64,000 nt of DNA, from contig NZ_SSMQ01000017.1 in assembly GCF_005144585.1 (NCBI RefSeq), positions 1 through 64,000 on the forward strand, written 5' to 3'. The DNA comes from Polyangium fumosum (lineage in GTDB: Bacteria > Myxococcota_A > Polyangia > Polyangiales > Polyangiaceae). The notes below the pieces were generated by a model. It was not told the origin of the DNA, searched no databases, and was given only the letters and a program-made list of their open reading frames with translations. A program made the translations under genes and the position numbers. Of this stretch, positions 42,867 through 51,906 are shown in pieces; positions within the stretch are counted from its first letter, which is position 1; every line of letters begins with the position of its first letter.

Positions 42867-43650
42867 ACGGGATCAGGGCGCGCCGCTCGGGCGGATAATC
42901 GGGGAATTTCTCGCAGTACCAGGTGTGCGTGGCGAACGCGCGCGGCACGAGGTTCGCGGCGCTGATGGCGAAGATGAAGACGCCGGCGAGCGACCACGTG
43001 CAGAGGGCAAACCCGGCCCAGCCCGTGAGCTCGGCCAGGTAACTCGGGTTCGTGACCCACCGGAAGAGGCCACCACGCGGGATGCGGTAGACCCGTTCGC
43101 CGCTCTGGACCTCCTCGCGGGTGCGCAGGTTCCGCAGGATCGAGTCCGAGTGCAAGGTGGCACCGAACGAAATGTAATAGATCACGAAACCCACGAGGAA
43201 CCGCGGGTCGTGGAGCCATTCGGGGCCGTAATGGGGGCCGAGGCGCGAGATGAAGTCGGCGTGGAGGTAGCCGTGCATCGAGGTGACGAGGACGCCCGTG
43301 CCCACGACGAGGAGCCCGAACGAGGAGCGCTGGCCCTTCGGGACGCGCATCGAGAGCGGAAAATAAAAGCCGCGGTTGCCGTAATGGAGGAGCCACATCC
43401 CGAGGAAGACGAGCGGGACGAGCGCGCCGCGGTTCGGGCCGCGGGTGTAGAAGTAGAGGAACGAGAGCGTCGCGGGCAGCTCCATGAGGAACCAGCCGAG
43501 GCGCGGATCGAGCGCGACGCCGAAGCGCGGGCTCGCGAAGCGGCCATAAGGCGAGGGGACGAACCACGCGGCGACCGCGACGAACAGGGCAAACCCGAGC
43601 GCGATCGAGAGGACGAGGTCGTAGGTGGCGTCGCCGGTGTAGGTGGGCAC
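42856..43650 (-). CDS. Steroid 5-alpha-reductase-like membrane protein
   Basis: A 264-aa polytopic protein (about six or seven hydrophobic helices) from GTG 43650. The C-terminal part closely follows the SRD5A/3-oxo-5-alpha-steroid 4-dehydrogenase signature: YRIPRGGLFRWVTNPSYLAEL, GWAGFALCTWSLAGVFIFAI, NLVPRAFATHTWYCEKFPDYP, ending ERRALIPFIL. In known proteins this region binds NADPH and the steroid A-ring. Reduction of a steroid or related unsaturated substrate is a fair inference, as some myxobacteria make sterols. Its 3' end overlaps the flavoprotein gene. Confidence 0.82.
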   Translation of the reverse strand: MPTYTGDATYDLVLSIALGFALFVAVAAWFVPSPYGRFASPRFGVALDPRLGWFLMELPATLSFLYFYTRGPNRGALVPLVFLGMWLLHYGNRGFYFPLSMRVPKGQRSSFGLLVVGTGVLVTSMHGYLHADFISRLGPHYGPEWLHDPRFLVGFVIYYISFGATLHSDSILRNLRTREEVQSGERVYRIPRGGLFRWVTNPSYLAELTGWAGFALCTWSLAGVFIFAISAANLVPRAFATHTWYCEKFPDYPPERRALIPFIL

Positions 43651-43715
43651 GGTTTCCAGCGTGATACTACAGCCGGCGCGGCGGGCACAAGCCAGCTCGT
43701 GGGGCGGCTGCTAGG

Positions 43716-44465
43716 ATGGGCCCTATGCGATGGATGTCTTTTCTGGCCGGAGCCGCGCTCCTTTCGGGGCTCCTTTGCGCGTGTGAACCGGAGACCGAGA
43801 TCGTGGAGGGCTCGGCGGAGGACCACGGCAAGGCGCTGTTCTCGGACCCGACGATCACGGAGACGAGCGCCAATGCGTTCTCCTGCGCGACGTGCCATCC
43901 GACGTCGAAGCCGTCCGCGGACGGGCCCATCCTTCCCGGCGCGCCGCTCGCGGGCGTGACGCGGCGGGCCTCGTACTGGGGCGGAATGGAGCTCGAGCTG
44001 CTCCGCTCGATGAACCATTGCCTCTATTATTTCATGCTGTCGAGCAAATCCTGGTCGGCCGAGGACGAGCGGGCCGGCGCGCTCTTCGCGTATCTCGACG
44101 CGCTGCCTGCGGGCTCTGCGGACGAGGAAGCCTGGCCGTTCACGGTGCCCGTGCAGGTGTCGGCGCCGCCCCCGGGCGACGCGACCGCGGGTGCGAGCGT
44201 CTATTCGCGCGCCTGCAAGAATTGCCATGGCGCCGTAAAGACGGGCGACGGCCGCCTCGTGGCGCGCGCGCCGGTCCTGCCGGACCAGACGCTCGCCGAG
44301 CACCCGCTCGGCACGTACACGCCCGAGCAACGCAGGCTCGTCTTCGTGCAGAAGACGCGGCACGGCGGGTTTCTGGGGTACGGCGGGCAGATGCCGCCGT
44401 TTTCGCTGGAGGTGCTCTCCGACGAGCAGATGGGGGATCTGCTCGCCTACATGGGCGTGCCTTAG
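43716..44465 (+). CDS. Dihaem cytochrome c lipoprotein
   Basis: A 249-aa secreted protein with signal peptide and lipobox (LLCAC, Cys21 or Cys23). It binds two haems: CATCH at 57-61 and CKNCH at 167-171. The second half matches cytochrome c class I domains (GASVYSRACKNCHG, ending QMPPFSLEVLSDEQMGDLLAYMG, with a Met axial ligand). It is a periplasmic electron carrier. ATG 43725 (MRWMS) is an alternative start. It is convergent with the beta-propeller lipoprotein gene, with stops nearly touching. Confidence 0.88.
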   Translation: MGPMRWMSFLAGAALLSGLLCACEPETEIVEGSAEDHGKALFSDPTITETSANAFSCATCHPTSKPSADGPILPGAPLAGVTRRASYWGGMELELLRSMNHCLYYFMLSSKSWSAEDERAGALFAYLDALPAGSADEEAWPFTVPVQVSAPPPGDATAGASVYSRACKNCHGAVKTGDGRLVARAPVLPDQTLAEHPLGTYTPEQRRLVFVQKTRHGGFLGYGGQMPPFSLEVLSDEQMGDLLAYMGVP

Positions 44466-45688
44466 GGCGCCGCGCCCGGGATGCGCGCAATGGCGTCGGG
44501 ATAGACGCCGACGACGGCCTCGCTCTGCGTCGCGAGCGTCGCGGCGTCGAGCACGAGGGCCTTGCCTGCCGTCACGTGATCACCCTCGCAGATGAGGACG
44601 AGCCGCGTGTCGTCGAGCCGATCGGCGACGTGGGGCCATTTGCATTCGTTGGCCGCGAAATCGCGGCGGGTGACCTCCTGGTCGTTTTCGAGGTCCCACA
44701 GGACGAGCGCGTCCGGCGATTGTGTCGGGATCCAGAGGCGCTTTCCGTCTTCGGAGAAGACCGGGAAGAAGGGCGCGCCGAGCGTGTCGATCTGGCGGTC
44801 CGGGTCCATCACGTTCGCCTCGATGTCGAAGAAACGCACGTCCTTCGAGACCGTGTTGCCGAGCGCCAGGGTTTTTCCGTCGGGGGAGAGGACGACCGAG
44901 TAGGGGCCGTATTTCGGATCTCCGATCGCGCTGCCGGAGGCGTCGACGGGGATCCGATCGACGACCTCGCGTTTGTCGAGGTCGACCACGGCGACCACGT
45001 CTTCCCCATAACAGGCTACATAGGCGCGAGCGCCGTCGGGCCGCGAAAGGACCATGCCGTGCGGCGCGATGCAGGTGGTGATCCGCGCCGGATCGACCGA
45101 GCCGGTGGGGAGGATGGCACCCGGGTCGAGCAGCGCGAGCGTGGCGCGGGCCTTGTCGAGGTTGCCCGCGTTCTTGATCGCGCGCTGGAGATCGAAATGG
45201 GAGACGACGACGCGGCGGCCGTCGTCCGAGGCCACGATGTCGCCGGGATTCGCGTCGACGCGGACCTGGCCGAGGATGCGGAAATCGGCGAGCGAGAGCT
45301 TTTGCACGTAGCCGGGCTGGATGCTGCCGCCGTGCGAGGCATGCGGGCCGCCGGTCGCGACGACGGGATAGGAGAGGCCGATGTAGACGAAGCCGCCAGC
45401 CTTATCGACGGCGACGTGGTGCGGGCCGTCGAGGCCGACCGGGTCGCGGCCGACCGGGACATGCCCGACCTTCTCGCCCGTGCCGAGGTCGAGGAGCGAG
45501 ATCGTGTCCGAGAGGCTGTCCGTGATGATTCCGAGTCCGCCCGGAGGGACGGCGACGGGCTCGCGTCGATCCGGGAATGCGTTGCCCGTGTACGGGTCGT
45601 AGCGATGCTCGACGGGGGCTTCCCCGCATGCAGGCAGGGCGATGAGCAGGGCGGCGCCGGCGAGGGCGCGAAGATGAAATGCGGTCAT
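44462..45688 (-). CDS. YVTN/YncE-type beta-propeller lipoprotein
   Basis: A 408-aa lipoprotein (LLIALPAC) with propeller repeats. Each repeat has a DG-R..Y/V-x-hh strand pattern: GIITDSLSDTISLLDLGTGEKVGHVPVG, FVYIGLSYP, AYVACYGEDVVAVVDLDKREVVDRIPVD, YSVVLSPDGKTLALGNTVSKDVRFFD, LVLWDLENDQEVTRRDF. The start at 45688 overlaps the upstream stop by 4 nt (45685-45688). Such propellers bind metals or electron-transfer partners, and the nearby dihaem cytochrome c fits an electron-transfer or surface-oxidation role. This is inference. Confidence 0.82.
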   Translation of the reverse strand: MTAFHLRALAGAALLIALPACGEAPVEHRYDPYTGNAFPDRREPVAVPPGGLGIITDSLSDTISLLDLGTGEKVGHVPVGRDPVGLDGPHHVAVDKAGGFVYIGLSYPVVATGGPHASHGGSIQPGYVQKLSLADFRILGQVRVDANPGDIVASDDGRRVVVSHFDLQRAIKNAGNLDKARATLALLDPGAILPTGSVDPARITTCIAPHGMVLSRPDGARAYVACYGEDVVAVVDLDKREVVDRIPVDASGSAIGDPKYGPYSVVLSPDGKTLALGNTVSKDVRFFDIEANVMDPDRQIDTLGAPFFPVFSEDGKRLWIPTQSPDALVLWDLENDQEVTRRDFAANECKWPHVADRLDDTRLVLICEGDHVTAGKALVLDAATLATQSEAVVGVYPDAIARIPGAAP

Positions 45689-46314
45689 GGCGTGATCGTA
45701 AAGGTGGTTTTGCTGCCCTGGAAGGGGCCGCCGTCCATGTCGATGCGGTTGTCGACGAGCTGCGCGCCCTGGAGCTCGACCGTGAGGGTCGCCTTGGCCG
45801 CGGTGATACGCGCCCAGACTGAATCCGAGGGCTTCCACGAGGTCTCGCTCGTGAAGACGCGGGCGAGCTTGGGGTCGGCGTCGGAGGAGACGACGAGCCA
45901 GGTCGCATACCCCGTGAACGGCGTGCCGTGGGCGTGCGCCGCGCGGACGGGCCCGAGGAGCGCGGCGAGCGGGGCGAGGAGGGGCTCGGCGCGCGGCTCG
46001 GCGGGCAGGAGCGACGGGGGCGCGGGCGGCGTGAGGCGCGAGGTGGCGCCGACGGCCCAGGAAAACGTGGGAATGGTCGCGGCCGAGAGCGCACCCGCGG
46101 GCGGGTTGAGCAACGTGGGGGCCTGCGAGGGGGCGTTCGCGGGCGGGTTTGCTTCGACGGCGGTGAGGAACGCCGCGAGCGCTTCATCCGTGGTCGTTCC
46201 CCCGTAGACGACGTCCTCGTACCCTGCGGGGACGCTCTCCTCGTCGTCGTGGCAGGCATAGAGGGATGCCGAGGCGAGTGGGATCAGAATGGCGAGATGA
46301 AAAAGGTTTTTCAT
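45685..46314 (-). CDS. Lipoprotein upstream of the beta-propeller gene
   Basis: A 209-aa lipoprotein with signal MKNLFHLAILIPLASASLYAC. The middle (about 35-130) is Pro/Ala-rich (NPPAGALSAATIPTF, APPSLLPAEPRAEP). The C-terminal 70 residues look beta-rich (TGYATWLVVSSDADPKLARVF, ATLTVELQGAQLVD, KTTFTITP), suggesting a small binding domain. Its stop overlaps the propeller gene ATG by 4 nt, so they form a two-gene unit. Function unknown. Confidence 0.65.
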   Translation of the reverse strand: MKNLFHLAILIPLASASLYACHDDEESVPAGYEDVVYGGTTTDEALAAFLTAVEANPPANAPSQAPTLLNPPAGALSAATIPTFSWAVGATSRLTPPAPPSLLPAEPRAEPLLAPLAALLGPVRAAHAHGTPFTGYATWLVVSSDADPKLARVFTSETSWKPSDSVWARITAAKATLTVELQGAQLVDNRIDMDGGPFQGSKTTFTITP

Positions 46315-46384
46315 GGCAAGCTCCGTGCGGCGCGTGAGCGGTGGCCCTTCGGAGCGTAGCGCATCGGGGGCCCGTGGCCAGGCG

Positions 46385-47791
46385 TCAGGGCGCGTGGAAG
46401 CAGGGAACGAGCGCGCTCGCGTGGAAGCTCTCGGTCTTGTCGAGGGGGAACGTCGCGAGCTTGTTGGGTGCGGTTTTGTCGTCCCCGAGAGCGAAGGTGT
46501 CGATGGCGCCGCCATAACCGCTCGCTGCGATGAGCATCTTTCCCCCATAGGCGAGGTAGAGGCGGTTCAGGCCGCCGGTGGCGGGGGTGGCGGTGAGGCA
46601 AGTGGCCTTCTCGCCCGGCGTGAAGCGACACGCGCTCACGTTCGCATCGCTGTGGGAATGGTAGAAGAGATCGCCATCCAGCGCGATCGCGTCGTATCCA
46701 TTCGAGAACCCGGCGCCGCTGTAGGTGGGCGACACGCCGGTGGGGATGTTTCCAGCCTCGGCGAGCTCGTAATTCGCGAACCCGCCACCGCTGTACCCGG
46801 TAAAACCCATGAACTTGCCGTCGGTCGAGAGGAAGGTCGCGTGGAAGAAGCCTTCCCCCGTGTCGGCCGTGACCGAGGGTTGATCCACGGTCATCTTCCC
46901 ATCGGCGGCATAACGCACGAAGGCCCCCACGACCTTGTTTTCGGCCGGGTTGATGCCGCTGGTGGATCCGCCGAACACGTAGAACGCAGGTTGTTGCGGG
47001 TGCATCGTGAAGGCGACGGTATCGAGCGAGCCCACAGGGAAAATGAGCGTCTTGTGGTCGACGTCGACGAGCTCGCCGCTCGGGCCGATCGAATACGCAC
47101 GGACGTCGACCGTGTCCGTGTGGCTCATGACGAAGAGGACGTTGTTTTTCTCGTCGCAGAGGAGCCCGGCCACGTCGGGCACGCTTTTCGTGGCCCCGAC
47201 GGGGAGGAGCTTGCCCGTGGGGGTGACCTCCACGGCCTCGATGGAATCACTCGTCTGGAGAGTGAAATAGACGCGGCGGCCGCATCGCGCCGCGGCCCGC
47301 TGGCGGAAGGGCCAGAGGCCGATGGTATGGGACCCGTCGAGGACGCGCAGATCGGCGAGCGTCATGGTGCCGTCCTGGTCGACGCGAATCGAGCTCACGA
47401 CCGAGGGATCGCCGCCGATGTGGTTGACGAGACAAACCGCCTCGATCTGGCAGGTGGAGCTGCAGCCGTCTTCGTCGACCTTGTTGCCGTCGTCGCAGGT
47501 CTCGCCCTCGTCGATGCTGTCGTTGCCGCAATGGGGGAAGGCGTCGATGCAGGTGCCTTCCTTGCAGGAGAGCCCGGGATTGCACGTGCCGTCCGCCGCG
47601 CAGGGGCAGCCTTCCGCGCCGGGATTCACGCAGCCGGGCTGGCCTCCCTGGCCCCCCTGGCCGCCCTGCCCACCCGCGCCGGCCTGTCCTCCGCTGCCGG
47701 AACTGCTGTAATCGCGGATCTCCACCGCACATCCCCCGCCCAGGGCGGCCGTGGCAATTGACACGAAGAACCACCATTTCTGCAAGTTCAT
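46385..47791 (-). CDS. Lipoprotein with Cys-rich DUF4215-type module and beta-propeller
   Basis: A 468-aa lipoprotein (TAALGGGC). After lipidation comes a Gly-rich linker (GGQAGAGGQGGQGGQGG), then the Cys-rich myxobacterial module CGNDSIDEGETCDDGNKVDEDGCSSTCQ, and from about 130 a propeller-like domain (RRVYFTLQTSDSIEAVEVTPTGKLLPVG; NNVLFVMSHTDTVDVRAYSIGPSGEL; QPAFYVFGGSTSG). A GGAGGTG ribosome site precedes ATG 47791. The architecture matches many surface-exposed proteins of the Myxococcota; ligand unknown. Confidence 0.8.
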   Translation of the reverse strand: MNLQKWWFFVSIATAALGGGCAVEIRDYSSSGSGGQAGAGGQGGQGGQGGQPGCVNPGAEGCPCAADGTCNPGLSCKEGTCIDAFPHCGNDSIDEGETCDDGNKVDEDGCSSTCQIEAVCLVNHIGGDPSVVSSIRVDQDGTMTLADLRVLDGSHTIGLWPFRQRAAARCGRRVYFTLQTSDSIEAVEVTPTGKLLPVGATKSVPDVAGLLCDEKNNVLFVMSHTDTVDVRAYSIGPSGELVDVDHKTLIFPVGSLDTVAFTMHPQQPAFYVFGGSTSGINPAENKVVGAFVRYAADGKMTVDQPSVTADTGEGFFHATFLSTDGKFMGFTGYSGGGFANYELAEAGNIPTGVSPTYSGAGFSNGYDAIALDGDLFYHSHSDANVSACRFTPGEKATCLTATPATGGLNRLYLAYGGKMLIAASGYGGAIDTFALGDDKTAPNKLATFPLDKTESFHASALVPCFHAP

Positions 47792-47907
47792 GAAAGCACC
47801 TCCCCAAGATTCGGGATCATGGCCAGGCGAGGTCTCGCCGCGGCCCGCCCGGGAAGGTGCCCTTCTCCAGGCCCTCCGTCAACCGTGGTTGCCGAAAGGA
47901 CCCGCGC

Positions 47908-49893
47908 TCAGCGGGCGCGAAGGACGAGCGCCGCCGCGTCTGTGGCAAGCGTGAGCGTCTGGCCCGAGAGCCGAGCTTCGCCGAGCGCGAAGAGGAGGGA
48001 AGCGACGGGGAATTCGTCGTCCTCGAGATCCATGTCGACGGGGGAAGCGACATTGACGGCGACGTCGAGGACCTCGCCCTCGTGGGTGCGGCGAAAGAGG
48101 AAGAGGCCGCCCTCGGCGAAGAGGATTTCGAGGGCGCCGCGGCCGAGCGCGGGGTGAGATGCGCGGAGGGTGAGGAGGGAGCGGACGATTGAAAACGCGC
48201 GCTCGCCGGCGGAATCCGGGCGGAGCGGGAGGGGCATTCGATCGGGCCAGACGTCCTCGGGCTCGGCGACGGGGGTTTCGGCGAAGAGGTCGTACTCCTC
48301 GCCATAAAGAAGCGAGGGGACGCCGGGCCACGTGAGGAGGACGAAGAGGCCGAGGAGGCCGGAGCGGGAAGGGCCGCCGTGTTTGCGGGCGATGCTGGTG
48401 AAGCGGGGGTGGTCGTGGGTCGAGACGAACCGAAGCGAGCGTGCGCCGGGCGCGCCTCGATCGAGGTCGAGGAGGGCGAGCCGCTGGGCCGCGAATTCGG
48501 CGGGGATGGCGCGTTTGGCGAGGAAATCGACGAGGACGTCGTGGAAGCCGAAATCGGTGGCGCAATCGAGGGCGCCGCGGCTCGTCCAGCGGTGGGCGTG
48601 GGCCGGGACGAGTTCGCCGAGGACGACGGCGTCGGGAATTTCGCGGCGGAAGGTGTCGCGAATGGAGACGGCGAGGTCGTGCGGGACTTCGGCGGCCATA
48701 TCGAGGCGCAGGCCGGAGGCGCCGCGTTTCGCCCAGCGGGACGTGGCGGAGAGGACGAGGGCGCGGACCTCGGGATGAGCAAGGTTCAGCAAAGGAGCGT
48801 CCTTGCGCCGGCCGTAATGGCGGAGCTTGGGCGCGCCGCGGGACGAGGTTGTCCAGTGAAACCAGGGGGCGAACGGGGAGCCGAGGCCGCGCGCGCGGAC
48901 GTCCTCGTACGGCGGAAAGCCGCGGCCGGCGTGCGAGAAGGCGAGGTCGACGAGGATGCGGATCCCGCGGGCGCGGGCCTCCGCGGCGAGGCGCTCGAAG
49001 GCGGGCTCGCCGCCGAGGGCCGGGTCGATCTGGAGGGGATCGACGAGGTCGTAGCGATGGCAGGAGGCCGCGAGGATCGTGGGGGTGAGGTAAAGGACGG
49101 TGACGCCGAGAGCGGCGAGGCGCGGCAATGCCAGGCGAATGCCGTCGAGGTGCCCGCCGGCAGGACGATCGCGGCCGGGATCGTGTCCCCAGGAGGCGCC
49201 GGGGCGCGGGGCGAAACGATCGACGAAGATCGTATACAGGACGGCGTTTTTCCACCAGGCGGGGAGATCGTCGGCGGGCGCGAGTACGAGGAAAAAGGCC
49301 TCGTTCGGGCCGGGGTCGAAGTGGATGCGGATGGGCCCCGCGGCGGCCGGAAGCTCGGCGCGGAAGAAGAGGTGTTCGTCCTCCTCGGCGGCGCGGGTCA
49401 TTTCGATCGTGCCGCGCGCGTCGTCGGATTCCCATGAGAGTCGCAACGACGTACCGTGGCCGCGGCGCACGCCGGCCGTGACGATGCAATGGTCTCCCTC
49501 GGGCGCTCGCACGACGAAGGGCGGCGCCGGGGCGAAGAGCAGCGGCTCGGGCGCGCCTCCGACGGAGAGGACGCTGTTCCGAATGCGATCCCGCGAGCGT
49601 GTCCGCGGATTGTCGAGGTCGAGCGACCAGGAACCGCCCGCGCGGAGCTTGTACGAATACATGCCGACGGGGAGGTCGAGCGTGGCTTCGGCGATTCGTT
49701 CGTCGGGCTTCGAGGTTGGCGTCGACGCGAGCGGGATCCCCGTTTGCCAGTCGCAGACCTCGCCGAGCAGCTCGACGGGCGCGCCGGGCTTCGCGCCGGG
49801 GAAGGCGCCACGCGCGCGCAGGTGGACGGGACGGAGATCACGCGGTGAGGCGGGATCATGCGGGAGGGGTGTGGTCGGGTCTTGTCGCGGCAC
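47908..49893 (-). CDS. GH13 alpha-amylase-family glycoside hydrolase
   Basis: A 661-aa enzyme from GTG 49893. Residues about 40-110 look like a CBM48-type N-terminal strand domain (VELLGEVCDW, GMYSYKLRAGGSWSLDLDNPRTRSRD). The TIM barrel follows with GH13 region I DLAFSH (DVVxNH in most members), region II nucleophile Asp398 in GLRLDMAAE, acid/base Glu427 in VLGELVP, and Asp494 in STHDHPR. The C-terminal beta domain closes (ASHPALGRGALEILFAE). Likely a cytosolic alpha-glucan hydrolase or maltogenic-type enzyme. The atypical region I suggests altered substrate preference. No signal peptide. Confidence 0.9.
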   Translation of the reverse strand: MPRQDPTTPLPHDPASPRDLRPVHLRARGAFPGAKPGAPVELLGEVCDWQTGIPLASTPTSKPDERIAEATLDLPVGMYSYKLRAGGSWSLDLDNPRTRSRDRIRNSVLSVGGAPEPLLFAPAPPFVVRAPEGDHCIVTAGVRRGHGTSLRLSWESDDARGTIEMTRAAEEDEHLFFRAELPAAAGPIRIHFDPGPNEAFFLVLAPADDLPAWWKNAVLYTIFVDRFAPRPGASWGHDPGRDRPAGGHLDGIRLALPRLAALGVTVLYLTPTILAASCHRYDLVDPLQIDPALGGEPAFERLAAEARARGIRILVDLAFSHAGRGFPPYEDVRARGLGSPFAPWFHWTTSSRGAPKLRHYGRRKDAPLLNLAHPEVRALVLSATSRWAKRGASGLRLDMAAEVPHDLAVSIRDTFRREIPDAVVLGELVPAHAHRWTSRGALDCATDFGFHDVLVDFLAKRAIPAEFAAQRLALLDLDRGAPGARSLRFVSTHDHPRFTSIARKHGGPSRSGLLGLFVLLTWPGVPSLLYGEEYDLFAETPVAEPEDVWPDRMPLPLRPDSAGERAFSIVRSLLTLRASHPALGRGALEILFAEGGLFLFRRTHEGEVLDVAVNVASPVDMDLEDDEFPVASLLFALGEARLSGQTLTLATDAAALVLRAR

Positions 49894-49917
49894 GCGGCTT
49901 CATCTTACCCTCGGGCA

Positions 49918-51039
49918 ATGATCAAGGTGAGGGTGCGAAAGGCGGGGACGGGCGTCGCCGCGGCGTCGGGGCTCATCGCCCTTTCCGGGGCGCAGACGGG
50001 GTGCGTGGCCGAGCCGATCGAGCCGGGCGAGGAGTCGATCGCCGAGGCCGAGGACGAGCTTTCCCCGGGCACGGGCACGCTCGCGCTCGACGGCTTTCCG
50101 GGCAACTTCACGGTGAAGCTCGTCAACGCGAACACGGACGAGTTCCTGCGCGCCGGCCAGGCGCTCTCGCTGGAGCTGCCCGTGTGGCTGCTCTGGGACA
50201 AGCTCTACCCGGGGTCGCCGCTTCCGACGGATCTCGCGCGGCTCAAGCAGATCACGGCGACGGTGACGGTGGGCGCCATCGACAAGGCGACGCCGATCGC
50301 ATCGCTGAAGAGCCCGGTGACGAGCTACAGCGGCGCGGATTCGTATGGCCTCAAAGCGCTCACGAAGACGTTCATCGTGCCGTCGAAGGCCGACTGGCTC
50401 ACGTTCGCGCTGACGATCACGGACCTCGCGCCTGCGGGCGTGAGCGCGAGCATCACGGCGGCGGAGCTTTCGAAGCTCGCGGTCTTCGGCGGGGAGCTGC
50501 CGAACAAGAGCCTGTTCATGGATTGGGCGCAGTCGACGAAACGAAACAAGATCATCGAGGGCGACGATCCGATCGCGGGGGCCGAGCTGCTCCTTGCGGT
50601 GTCGGACTGGCGGGCCGACGTGGTGGTCGACAAATCGCTGATCGACACGCAGATCGGCACGGCGCAGAGCGCGAGCCGGTTCGGGTGGGTGACGATCCCG
50701 ATTTACGGCAAGATCGTGCACGAGGTCGCCTACGGGGTGTATTTCGACGACGGCCTCGAGTGGCGGCCCGAGGTGATGCTCGCGGAGACCCCGAATTCGC
50801 GTTTCCTGGGCGCGGGGCGCACGACGTACGAGGGGAAGATCCAGGTGCCCGCGAAGGCGCGGCGGATGCTGATGTACACGCACGTGAAGACGTACCTCGT
50901 CGCCGATTACACGGGGTACGCGAACGTCACGGCGAAATGGTACGCGGATGGGGAGAAGATGCTGAAGGCCGACAAGTACGACAACCCGAACGGGGCCTTC
51001 ACGAATTATTCGTTCTCGATCTCGAACGCGCTGCCCTGA
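49918..51039 (+). CDS. Secreted protein, first gene of the PHP/membrane/PPIase operon
   Basis: A 373-aa protein with an N-terminal hydrophobic segment (TGVAAASGLIALSGAQTGC) and a possible lipobox (QTGC), then Glu-rich SIAEAEDELSPG. The rest is strand-rich (TLALDGFPGNFTVKLVNANTDEFLRAGQALSLELPVWLLWD, ITATVTVGAID, YANVTAKWYADGEKML), like a beta-sandwich. No catalytic motif. The stop is directly followed by the PHP gene ATG (51040), suggesting co-transcription. Confidence 0.6.
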   Translation: MIKVRVRKAGTGVAAASGLIALSGAQTGCVAEPIEPGEESIAEAEDELSPGTGTLALDGFPGNFTVKLVNANTDEFLRAGQALSLELPVWLLWDKLYPGSPLPTDLARLKQITATVTVGAIDKATPIASLKSPVTSYSGADSYGLKALTKTFIVPSKADWLTFALTITDLAPAGVSASITAAELSKLAVFGGELPNKSLFMDWAQSTKRNKIIEGDDPIAGAELLLAVSDWRADVVVDKSLIDTQIGTAQSASRFGWVTIPIYGKIVHEVAYGVYFDDGLEWRPEVMLAETPNSRFLGAGRTTYEGKIQVPAKARRMLMYTHVKTYLVADYTGYANVTAKWYADGEKMLKADKYDNPNGAFTNYSFSISNALP

Positions 51040-51906
51040 ATGCTCCTCCCGACGGACCTGCACGGGCACACGCTCTTCTCGGACGGCCGCGCGACGCCGG
51101 AGGCGTACGTGGATTTCCGTCGCGAGATCGGGATGCGCGTGATCGCCGTGGCGGATCACGACGTGCTCGCCGCCGTGCCGCGCGCCGCGCGGGCGGCGGC
51201 GGACGCGGGGCTCCTGTTCCTGCCGGCCCTGGAGGTGACGTCGTTTTTGCATTTCGGGACGGACCGGGCCGAGCAGTTCCACGTGCTCGCGTACTTTCCG
51301 GCGCGCTTCTCGATGCTGCCGCTCCTCCGGCAAACGGCGCTCTTCCGGCGGGGCGAGCGGGTGCAGGCGAAATGGAAGGCGTTCGTGCTCGCCTGGATGG
51401 AGGGGATCTCGGAGGCGGAGCGGCGCGCGATCGATCCGGGAGGTGAATTCGAGGCGCTCGCGCCGGCCGATTTTCCGGCGCTGCAATCGATGCTGGACCG
51501 CATCGCCTCCCGGACGGCGTTGTTTCCAGCGTTCCGTGACCACCATGTGCGGTTCTGGGAGGAGGATCGGGAGCTCTTCGGCTGGACGCCGGAGGAGGCG
51601 ATCGAATGCATTCGGCAGGACGGCGCGCTCGACGTCGTGGCCCACCCGGGCCGGTACCGCGACAAGGAGAGGACCCGCGCGGTCCTGCTGCGGGCGAGCG
51701 GGATCGAGGTTTATACGTCGCGCCACAAGGCAGAGGTGGCCGAGTCGTTCCGCGCGTTCGCGGAGGAGCACAAGAAATGCTGGACGGCATCGTCGGACGA
51801 TCACCAGAATGCACGGTACGTGAAGCCCGCCGCGGGGACGCCGGTCTCCACGATCGAGCGGATCCTGGGGCGAGCGCTGCCGATCGAGGCGATTCTCTCG
51901 GCATGA
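51040..51906 (+). CDS. PHP-domain metal-dependent phosphoesterase
   Basis: A 288-aa PHP protein. The metal-binding start DLHGHTLFSDGR (His8, His10), the second ligand region VIAVADHD, ALEVTSF with its Glu, and the later VVAHPGR and SDDH are present, matching tri-metal phosphoesterases such as YciV/TrpH (acting on 3'-phosphoadenosine 5'-phosphate or nucleotide ends). An insert at about 85-155 lengthens it. Its ATG follows the upstream stop directly, and its stop overlaps the next start (ATGA at 51903-51906). Confidence 0.82.
   Translation: MLLPTDLHGHTLFSDGRATPEAYVDFRREIGMRVIAVADHDVLAAVPRAARAAADAGLLFLPALEVTSFLHFGTDRAEQFHVLAYFPARFSMLPLLRQTALFRRGERVQAKWKAFVLAWMEGISEAERRAIDPGGEFEALAPADFPALQSMLDRIASRTALFPAFRDHHVRFWEEDRELFGWTPEEAIECIRQDGALDVVAHPGRYRDKERTRAVLLRASGIEVYTSRHKAEVAESFRAFAEEHKKCWTASSDDHQNARYVKPAAGTPVSTIERILGRALPIEAILSA

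Noticed and set aside
47826-47865. Short hairpins downstream of the GH13 gene as a terminator
   Set aside because: Stems are only 5-6 bp with no T-run; too weak to call.
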